From Chitinophagaceae bacterium (GTDB lineage Bacteria > Bacteroidota > Bacteroidia > Chitinophagales > Chitinophagaceae), in NCBI GenBank assembly GCA_009996555.1, contig JAACZX010000495.1:1-7976 (forward strand): 7,976 nt of DNA, in the 5' to 3' direction. Position 1 is the stretch's first letter. Every line of letters starts with the position of its first letter. A program made the translations under genes and the position numbers. Positions 1 to 7,200 of this stretch are shown piece after piece. The notes beneath the pieces are model-generated. The model was not told the DNA's origin, did not search any database, and saw nothing but the letters and a program-made list of their open reading frames with translations.

Positions 1-316
1 CTTCGAGACTTAGTGGTTCAAATGGGTAACGAAGAAGTTAACCACAAAGACAGAAAGACACGAAGATGCACGAAGAATTCCTTAGTGATCCTTTGTGCCT
101 TCGAGACTTAGTGGTTCAAATGGGTAACGAAGAAGTTAACCACAAAGACAGAAAGACACGAAGATGCACGAAGAATTCCTTAGTGATCCTTTGTGCCTTC
201 GAGACTTAGTGGTTCAAATGGGTAACGAAGAAGTTAACCACAAAGACAGAAAGACACGAAGGTGCACGAAGAATTCCTTAGTGATCCTTTATGCCTTCGA
301 GACTTAGTGGTTCAAA
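1..316. repeat. 98-bp tandem repeat array of 77-nt imperfect palindromes
   Basis: Three full 98-bp units begin at 1, 99 and 197, and a 22-bp part of a fourth begins at 295. The units are identical except in the third copy, which has A-to-G at 262 and G-to-A at 291. Re-phased, the array consists of three complete palindromes at 40-116, 138-214 and 236-312, separated by 21-nt spacers, with the right end of a further palindrome at 1-18. Each has two 36-nt arms around a 5-nt centre (AATTC). By my hand alignment 25 of 36 arm positions pair, anchored by AACCAC/GTGGTT ends and by AAG triplets at the same spacing in both arms. The period is not a multiple of three, so the array is not a coding repeat. 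Similar AACCACAAAG-type intergenic palindromes are, as I recall, dispersed in many bacterial genomes. The array may continue left of the window. No promoter was recognised in it. Confidence 0.95.
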
Positions 317-329
317 AAAAGTAATTGCT

Positions 330-1838
330 ATGACGCAAAAAGAATTAAATAACGAACGCCTTGCTGCTGAAGCAAAACAAAAAGAACTGCAATTCTTTAC
401 CCGCAGGCATTTCTTAAAAGAAAGTGCTATGGGCTTTGGTGCATTGGCGTTGGGTTCATTACTCGGCAGCTGTGGTAATAACATGGGCATGGCTTCATCA
501 CCAGTGTTTGATGCTGCACATCCGTTGGCACCACGTATGCCTTTCTTTCCTGCAAAAGCAAGATCAATTATTTATCTGCACATGGCAGGTGCGCCATCGC
601 AACTGGAATTGTTTGATTACAAACCAGAGTTGGCAAAACTGAACGGACAGGATTGCCCGCCTTCTTTACTTGAAGGAAAAAAGTTTGCGTTCATTCGTGG
701 TGTACCAAAAATGTTAGGGCCGCAGGCAAATTTTAAACAGCATGGAAAGAGTGGTTTATGGGTAAGTGATTATCTGCCGCATTTTTCAACGATAGTTGAT
801 GATGTATCCATTATTAAATCAGTTACAACCGATCAGTTCAATCATGCGCCTGCACAATTGCTGATGCATACAGGTAGCGCAAGATTAGGACGACCAAGTG
901 TTGGCAGTTGGGTAACGTATGGTTTGGGATCGGAAAATCAAAACCTGCCTGGCTTTGTGGTGTTAACTTCAGGCGGTAATAATCCCGATGCCGGTAAGAG
1001 TGTATGGGGCAGTGGATTTTTGCCGAGCGTTTATCAAGGAGTGCAATGCAGAAGTGAAGGTGATCCTGTTTTATTCATCAATGATCCGCAAGGTATCGAC
1101 AGAGATTTACGCAAAGCCTCGATCGATGCAATTAATAAAGTGAACCAGGAACAATACAAAGAGTTTAATGATCCTGAAATTCTTTCACGCATTTCGCAAT
1201 ATGAAATGGCGTATAAGATGCAGATATCAGTTCCTGAAGTAATGAACATCAATGATGAGCCGGAATACATTCGTGAAATGTATGGCGCACAACCGGGCAA
1301 AGGAAGTTTTGCCAACAATGTATTGCTTGCACGCAAACTTGTAGAGAAAGGTGTGCGTTTTGTGCAGTTGTTCGATTGGGGTTGGGATACACATGGCACC
1401 AGTGCAGATGGTGCGGTTGATATTGGATTGATCAATAAATGCAGACAGGTTGATAAGGCAATGACGGCATTGATACTTGACTTAAAACAACGGGGACTGT
1501 TAGACGAAACACTGGTGATTTGGGGAGGAGAGTTTGGCCGCACACCCATGCAGGAAAACCGTGATGGAAAAGAAATGCCGTTCAAAGGAAGAGATCATCA
1601 TGCAGAAGCATTTAGTATGTGGATGGCAGGTGGCGGTATTAAAGGAGGAAGAACGTATGGAGAAACAGATGAAATTGGTTACAGTATTACAAGTGGTAAA
1701 ACAGAAGCATTCGATATACAGGCAACGATCCTGAACCAGCTTGGTTTCGATCATGAAAAATTTACGTATGAATTCCAGGGCCGACCATTCCGTTTAACAG
1801 ATGTGAGCGGAAAAGTAATCAACGATATTCTTGCATAG
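330..1838 (+). CDS. DUF1501 family Tat-exported lipoprotein, alkaline phosphatase/sulfatase-like fold
   Basis: This 502-residue protein belongs to DUF1501, whose fold is related to alkaline phosphatases and sulfatases; no substrate is established for it. A twin-arginine motif (R25-R26-H-F-L-K) is followed by a hydrophobic stretch at about residues 33-47 and a lipobox-like LGSC with C48, so export by Tat and lipid anchoring are likely. Conserved-looking motifs that could bind metal are H84-MAGAPSQLELFD96, DWGWDTHG (349-356), WGGEFGRTP (398-406) and GRDHH (420-424). Length fits the family. The start is set at ATG 330 because the in-frame ATG at 291 lies inside the upstream repeat and was created by a single base change there. 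The ribosome-binding region is A-rich without a clear Shine-Dalgarno site, as is common in Bacteroidota. The next gene's apparent start is 14 bases after the stop, so the two are probably co-transcribed. The usual DUF1549/DUF1553 partner is not in the window. Confidence 0.9.
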   Translation: MTQKELNNERLAAEAKQKELQFFTRRHFLKESAMGFGALALGSLLGSCGNNMGMASSPVFDAAHPLAPRMPFFPAKARSIIYLHMAGAPSQLELFDYKPELAKLNGQDCPPSLLEGKKFAFIRGVPKMLGPQANFKQHGKSGLWVSDYLPHFSTIVDDVSIIKSVTTDQFNHAPAQLLMHTGSARLGRPSVGSWVTYGLGSENQNLPGFVVLTSGGNNPDAGKSVWGSGFLPSVYQGVQCRSEGDPVLFINDPQGIDRDLRKASIDAINKVNQEQYKEFNDPEILSRISQYEMAYKMQISVPEVMNINDEPEYIREMYGAQPGKGSFANNVLLARKLVEKGVRFVQLFDWGWDTHGTSADGAVDIGLINKCRQVDKAMTALILDLKQRGLLDETLVIWGGEFGRTPMQENRDGKEMPFKGRDHHAEAFSMWMAGGGIKGGRTYGETDEIGYSITSGKTEAFDIQATILNQLGFDHEKFTYEFQGRPFRLTDVSGKVINDILA

Positions 1839-1852
1839 CAATAACAACAACT

Positions 1853-1891
1853 ATGAAACAAGACAGACGACATTTTATTCCCTTCCAATGA
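1853..1891 (+). other. Probable displaced N-terminal codons of the TIM-barrel gene
   Basis: The ATG at 1853 is 14 bases after the DUF1501 stop, ideal operon spacing, and is preceded by an A-rich leader. It reads MKQDRRHFIPFQ and stops at TGA 1889-1891. Removing one base from the TTTT, CCC or CC runs at 1873-1886 would join it to the next frame, which continues as NDKFKLLFMQTSWGF. That is the expected first beta strand of the barrel. I therefore read this as the true start of the following gene, separated by a one-base insertion or a sequencing error. An independent 12-residue peptide is the less likely alternative. Confidence 0.55.
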
Positions 1892-1910
1892 TAAATTCAA
1901 ACTGTTGTTT

Positions 1911-2711
1911 ATGCAAACCAGTTGGGGTTTCAATGGAAACATTGATGCATTTTGTGCAGCATCAAAAAAAGAAGGATACGATGGTATTGAAGTGTGGTGG
2001 CCAACAGAAGAAAAAGCACAGCAGGAATTATTTGCGGCATTGAAGAAACATGATCTGCAGATAGGATTTTTATGCGGAGGTTCGCAAAGCAACTGGCAGG
2101 AGCATCTTGCAACCTTCAAAAAGAATCTTGATGCAGCAACGTCAAACACAACTCAAAGACCGCTGTACATCAATTGCCATTCAGGAAGAGATTATTTTAC
2201 GTTCGATCAGAATCAGCAATTCATTTCTTATACAACGCAAAAGAATAAAGAAACCGGTATTCCTATTTATCATGAAACGCATCGTGGAAGAATGATGTTT
2301 GCTGCACATATCACCCGACAATTCATTGAAAAAAATCCTGAACTGCGTTTAACACTTGATATATCTCATTGGTGTAATGTGCATGAAAGTTTATTGGCCG
2401 ATCAGAAAGAGACGGTTGATCTGGCGTTAAGCAGAGTGGGGCATATTCATTCACGTGTTGGTCACCAGGAAGGGCCGCAGGTAAATGATCCACGTGCACC
2501 TGAGTGGGAAGCAACAGTAAAACAACATTTGGCGTGGTGGGATAAAGTGATAGAACGCAAGAAAGCAAACGGCGAGCAAATGACCATCTTAACAGAGTTT
2601 GGTCCGCCGAATTATTTGCCCACGTTGCCCTATACACGTCAGCCTGTTGCTGACCAATGGGCTATTAATGTGTACATGATGCAGATGTTGAAGAAGAGAT
2701 ATGAGGGATGA
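1911..2711 (+). CDS. Sugar phosphate isomerase/epimerase-like TIM-barrel protein, N-terminus uncertain
   Basis: The protein resembles the xylose isomerase-like TIM-barrel family (AP_endonuc_2), whose members isomerise or epimerise sugars with a bound divalent metal. Numbered from ATG 1911 (266 residues), candidate metal or catalytic residues are E122 in HETHRGR, D150 in LDISHW, H178/H180/H185 in HIHSRVGH and E229 in TEFGPP, in the order typical of the fold. No signal peptide is seen, so it is probably cytoplasmic. The start is uncertain: ATG 1911 and TTG 1905 both cut into the first beta strand, while the same frame stays open back to a stop at 1854-1856 and encodes sensible strand residues (DKFKLLF). 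The natural start is probably ATG 1853 in another frame; with one base removed it would give 285 residues. If the shift is real, the gene may be damaged or use an internal start. It lies between the DUF1501 and cytochrome genes, presumably in one operon. Confidence 0.8.
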   Translation: MQTSWGFNGNIDAFCAASKKEGYDGIEVWWPTEEKAQQELFAALKKHDLQIGFLCGGSQSNWQEHLATFKKNLDAATSNTTQRPLYINCHSGRDYFTFDQNQQFISYTTQKNKETGIPIYHETHRGRMMFAAHITRQFIEKNPELRLTLDISHWCNVHESLLADQKETVDLALSRVGHIHSRVGHQEGPQVNDPRAPEWEATVKQHLAWWDKVIERKKANGEQMTILTEFGPPNYLPTLPYTRQPVADQWAINVYMMQMLKKRYEG

Positions 2712-2721
2712 GTAATGAGTG
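2701..2721 (+). repeat. Short 7-bp tandem repeat overlapping the stop codon
   Basis: Three heptamers, ATGAGGG, ATGAGTA and ATGAGTG, follow one another. The second contains the TGA stop of the TIM-barrel gene (2709-2711), so the last codons of that gene lie within the repeat. Together with the hairpin immediately downstream it may be the edge of a small dispersed intergenic element. Function is unknown. Confidence 0.5.
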
Positions 2722-2724
2722 CGT

Positions 2725-2750
2725 TTCGTCAGACGCCCTCGTCGGACGAA
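2725..2750. other. Strong intergenic hairpin without a T-tract
   Basis: TTCGTC at 2725-2730 pairs with GACGAA at 2745-2750, and GACG at 2732-2735 pairs with CGTC at 2740-2743. One A/G mismatch separates the two stem blocks and the loop is CCCT, giving ten base pairs in all. The sequence after it (TAATTAAAG) is AT-rich but lacks the run of T expected of an intrinsic terminator. It could be a weak terminator or mRNA-processing hairpin that lowers expression of the downstream cytochrome gene, or a copy of a dispersed palindromic element. It stands out by its higher GC content against AT-rich flanks. Confidence 0.6.
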
Positions 2751-2794
2751 TAATTAAAGACTTAAAATAAAAATCAACCAGCTTTCCGCTTTTT

Positions 2795-4186
2795 ATGCTA
2801 TTAACGGTTTCAGAATTTATCGGTCGTTTTCATCCGGTGCTGGTGCATTTGCCCATTGGTATTTTGTTGATCGCAGCAGTGTTCTATGTGTTGTCACTGC
2901 GTGAGCAATACAAAGCACTGCAACAGGCAACATCAATAGCACTATTGCTGGGTATGTTAAGTGCAGTTGGTTCCAGCATCAGCGGTTATCTTTTATCCAT
3001 CAGCGGCGATTACGAAGCTGAGATGGTGAGCACACATAAATGGATGGGCTTTGCTGTTGCTGCTGTTGCCATTGTTTCTTATTTCTTTCATACAAGAAAG
3101 AACAATGCAGTAAAGTGGACGATCGGGTTAATGACGCTGCTCATTTTTATTACAGGTCATTCAGGTGGTTCCATTACACATGGTGCTGATTATCTCACAA
3201 AATCACTCAGCCCATCCGTTGAAAAGAAAGAACACAAGCCAATTGCCAATGTGCAGGAAGCTGTATTGTACAACGATGTAGTACAACCAATCCTCGAAGA
3301 AAAATGTTACAGCTGTCATAATGCAGCCAAGCAAAAAGGAAAACTTCGTTTAGATGGTCCGGAATGGATCAGTAAAGGAGGTAAACAGGGTGAAGTGGTG
3401 ATCACTGGTAAAGCTGATGAAAGCGAACTCATCAAACGACTATTGTTGCCCAAGCAACACGAAGACCACATGCCGCCGAAAGAAAAACCGCAGTTGAGTG
3501 AAAAAGAAATAGCGCTGTTGCACTGGTGGATCAATTCGGGTTTGTCGTTCGACAAGAAGGTAAAAGACCTTGCGCAAACAGAAAAGATAAAGCCTGCATT
3601 GCTGAGTTTGCAATCAATATCAAATGAAACAAAAGAAAAACCAAGACTTCCTGAAGAACCTGTTGATGCAGCAGATGCGGCCACTATTAAAAAACTTACA
3701 GACAGGGGAGTAGTGGTTTTGCCTGTTGCACAAAACAGCAATTACCTGATGGCAAATTTTGTTACAGTACAAAATTTAAAGGAAGAAGATATAAAGCTGT
3801 TGTTGTTGATTAAAAAACAATTAGTGTGGTTAAAGCTGGGTAACCAACCGGTGAATGATGCAATGCTTGCAACAATTGCTCAATGCAAAACAATCACCCG
3901 CTTAGATCTCAATCAAACAAAAATTACTGATAAGGGAATAGTACATCTGCAACAACTACCCAACCTGCAAACGCTCAACTTAGTTGGTACAGCTGTTACT
4001 GCAAATGGATTATTGCAATTAAAAAGCAACAAGCAATTGCAGGCTGTTTACATTTATCAATCTGCTGTTGATAAAAAAGAATATGCTGCCTTGAAAACTG
4101 CATTTCCTGAAACAATAATTGATACCGGTGGGTACAGTGTGCCAACACTTGCCAGCGATACAACCGTGTTTACAAAGCCTCAGTAA
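2795..4186 (+). CDS. Membrane-anchored c-type cytochrome with DUF2231-like anchor, PSCyt1-like domain and leucine-rich repeats
   Basis: This 463-residue protein has three parts. Residues 1-134 form four predicted membrane helices (about 12-34, 46-68, 82-98, 108-127) and resemble DUF2231; positive loops after helices 1 and 3 place both termini in the periplasm. Histidines H13 and H18 (FHPVLVHLP), H81, and H122 and H129 (GHSGGSITHG) sit in or beside the helices and could bind b-type heme, which is inference. Residues about 155-255 are a Planctomycete-type cytochrome c domain (PSCyt1-like) with the heme-attachment motif C171-Y-S-C174-H175, a probable axial methionine M226 in HMPP, and the helix ending HWWINSG. 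Residues 342-437 are four consecutive 24-residue leucine-rich repeats. The likely role is electron transfer at the outer face of the inner membrane. ATG 2795 begins just before helix 1 and no better start is seen. The gene is 83 bp downstream of the TIM-barrel gene, with a hairpin between them. Confidence 0.88.
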   Translation: MLLTVSEFIGRFHPVLVHLPIGILLIAAVFYVLSLREQYKALQQATSIALLLGMLSAVGSSISGYLLSISGDYEAEMVSTHKWMGFAVAAVAIVSYFFHTRKNNAVKWTIGLMTLLIFITGHSGGSITHGADYLTKSLSPSVEKKEHKPIANVQEAVLYNDVVQPILEEKCYSCHNAAKQKGKLRLDGPEWISKGGKQGEVVITGKADESELIKRLLLPKQHEDHMPPKEKPQLSEKEIALLHWWINSGLSFDKKVKDLAQTEKIKPALLSLQSISNETKEKPRLPEEPVDAADAATIKKLTDRGVVVLPVAQNSNYLMANFVTVQNLKEEDIKLLLLIKKQLVWLKLGNQPVNDAMLATIAQCKTITRLDLNQTKITDKGIVHLQQLPNLQTLNLVGTAVTANGLLQLKSNKQLQAVYIYQSAVDKKEYAALKTAFPETIIDTGGYSVPTLASDTTVFTKPQ

Positions 4187-4237
4187 GAAGCAGATAACTA
4201 GTTTAGATAAAGCAAGCAGTTGTTTAAACGGAATGTT

Positions 4238-7200
4238 TTATGCATTTCGCTTTTTGTCTGCATTTGCCTTTCGTTTAATATTCAAATACTCCGAAGGAAG
4301 CAGATTGAATTTTGCTTTGAATGATTTTGCAAAATAATTAGGTGTAGAGAAACCAACTGTATATGCTATTTCTGCAATGGTCAATTCGCTTGTTTCCAGT
4401 AACTGTGCAGCTTTATCAAGTTTTACCGAGCGGATGAATTCTACCGGTGTTTGCCCGGTAAGTTCAAGAAGTTTGCTGTAGAGTGTACTTCTGCTCATGC
4501 CAACATGTTTACTTAAGGTTTCAACAGACAGTTGGGTGTCGGTCAGGTTATCTTCAATATAAAGAATGATTTTTTGAATGAGTTTATCTGCAGAGGATTC
4601 CACTTCAACTTTCTTCGGAACTACTTCCACTCTTTTTGAATAAGTGTTCCTGAGTGTGTCGTTTAAAACCAAAAGGTTTCTGATTTTTGCATTCAGTACT
4701 TCAAAGTTAAACGGCTTTGTAATGTAATCGCTTGCACCTGTCTTTAACCCGGTGATCTGATTTTTTTCTTCTGTCAACGCAGTTAAAAGAATAACAGGAA
4801 TATGCCCTGTCCGTTTATCTGCTTTTATCTTTTTGCACAACTCAATACCATCCATGTGCGGCATACTGATGTCGCTTACAATTAAATCGGGATGCACAGC
4901 CAATGCTTTTTGCCAGCCTTCCAATCCATTGGTTGCTTCAATTACTTTGTATTGCAAACGCAGATTTTCTTTCAGATAAAAACGGAAGTCATCATTGTCT
5001 TCTACCAACAAAACAGAACGTATAACAGAATTATTCAGCACCGGCTTTTCTTCAACTGCAGTTTCTTCTGCATCAGGAGTTTCAGCAACAGGTTCAACAG
5101 TTAAAATATGTTCCTGTTGCTCTGTTGTTCCCGGTATTGCCAATTCCTTGTAGGGGATCTCAACAATGAAGCTGCTTCCTTTTTGCGGTTCGCTTTTTAC
5201 AGCAATGGTTCCGCCATGCATTCTCACAAATTCTTTGGTAATTGACAAACCAATACCGGAGCCCTGGTTAAGAATGGAGGCTGCTGTTGTATTTTGAAAG
5301 AAACGTTCAAAAATAACTTCCTGTTTATCGTAGGGTATGCCAATGCCGGTATCGCAAACGTGTATTGCAATAACAGAGCTGTCAACATGATCACAGCTTT
5401 CCTTCTTTTCAATTTCAAGACTGATGGTGCCACCTTCCAGCGTGAACTTAAAAGCGTTTGATAAAAGATTGAACAGGATACGTTCTGTTTTATCAGGATC
5501 AAAGACGGTGTAAAATTTCTCTACATTACTTGCAAAGGAAAAATTTATTTTCTTTCGTTCAGACAGATCAAGAAAAGAATCAAACACTTCTTTCAGGAAA
5601 GCGATCAGGTCGCCATCCTTTGTTTGTAATTTCAATTCCTGTTCTTCCATTTTACGGAAGTCGAGCAGTTGGTTTACAAGGTTCAGCAAACGCTTGCCGT
5701 TTCGCTTGATCATATTCAGCTGAACACGAAGCGTATTATCTTTTTCCTGTTCAATGAGGCTATCCACCGGGCCAAGTATCAGGGAAATGGGTGTCCTGAA
5801 TTCGTGGCTGAGGTTCGTAAGGAATTTCAACTTTAACTGGTCCAGTTCATGAATGCGTTCTGCTTCCTTTCGTTCCTGCTCTGCACGAAAACCTTCCTGC
5901 TCAAGTTGAAACGCACTTCTGATCTTTTCAATACTTCTATGTCGTAAATAAATTAATGCACCCGCAACAAGCAAGGTATAAAAGACGTAAGCATAAATGG
6001 TGCGCCAAAAAGGAGGGCGCACATATATTTTTACAGATGTTCCTTTGGTATTCCACACCCCGTTATTATTACTTGCTCTTACACGAAAAACATAATTGCC
6101 GGGAGAAATATTAGTGTACGAAACAGTTGAAGCATTACCTATATTGATCCAGTCTTTATCAAATCCTTCCAGTTTGTATTCATACTGGTTTTGTTCGGGT
6201 GCTGTATAATTTAATCCCACAAACGATAATGCAAAGCTTTGTTTATAATCAAGTGTTATTTTACTGGCTGTGGTAATATTTTCTTTTATAGGTCCACTTT
6301 CCGATGGCACTACCGACCTGTTGGATATTTTCAGATCGGTAATAATAACAGGCGGTATGGTTTTATTCTTTTTAAGATTAGCAGGGTTGAAATAGTTGAA
6401 ACCTTCATGTCCGCCAAAAAACAGATCGCCATTTTGCAGGCGCAGTCCTGATCCAAGAATAAACGTGTTGTGCTGGATACCGTTATGGTAATTATAGTTA
6501 TTGATAACTTTTGCTTTTGCATCAAAACTGCTGATCCCTTTGTTTGTACTTATCCATAGCAAACCATTTTTATCTTCAAGAATTTTGTAGATATTATTAT
6601 TGGTCAATCCGTCTTTTTCTGAGAAGGAAATAAATTGCCCGGTTTGCTGATCAAAAAAGCCCAGACCACCACCAAATGTTCCAGCCCAGATGTTTCCATT
6701 TCTGTCTTCCAGTAATGAAAGCACTTTATCATTCGGCAACTTGCTGTTTTGCGTTGTGTAAACTTTAAATTTCCTTGAAACAGGATTATAAACTGCAACG
6801 CCTCCGCCATGTGTGGCAATCCATATATCCGCATTTTTTGTTTCCACAATATCACGTATGTATGCGTTTACAGGTAAGTTGATGTCTGTTGGTAAAGAGG
6901 GGCGGGGTGTTAACCTGAACAATGTTTCATTGTTATTGTCCAAAACAAAAATTCCGTTTCCGTTTGTACCAATCCATTTGTAACCTTTTCTGTCTTCTTT
7001 AATGGAATAAATTTGATTCGAAGCAATATCTGCTGTTTTTGTTCCCGGTAACTTCTGTTCATATTTCCCGGAAGAGGGATCATAAATAAAATACCCGTCA
7101 TCAAAGGTTCCGATAAACAATTGACCAGTTGTTGTCATGGTCAACGTCATAATTGCAAGCCGTTTACTTTCCGGGCGCTTTGACTTAATATTTATTTGCT

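Noticed and set aside
1..316. CRISPR array
   Set aside because: The intervening segments are identical between units rather than unique, the period is 98 bp, and no cas gene is visible.
1034..1585. 183-codon open frame on the minus strand
   Set aside because: It lies wholly inside the DUF1501 gene, which has strong family motifs across the same bases; the antisense translation shows no recognisable domain.
1853..1891. Tat signal on the TIM-barrel protein (RRHF near the displaced start)
   Set aside because: The RRHFI sequence is not followed by a hydrophobic segment in either frame; the sequence passes directly into the first barrel strand.
3316..3741. 141-codon open frame on the minus strand
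   Set aside because: It is antisense to the cytochrome c domain and linker of the 2795-4186 gene and shows no recognisable domain of its own.
4187..4237. Bidirectional terminator in the convergent gap
   Set aside because: Only short palindromes (AACTAGTT at 4196, GTTTAAAC at 4222) are present; there is no stable stem followed by a T-tract on either strand.
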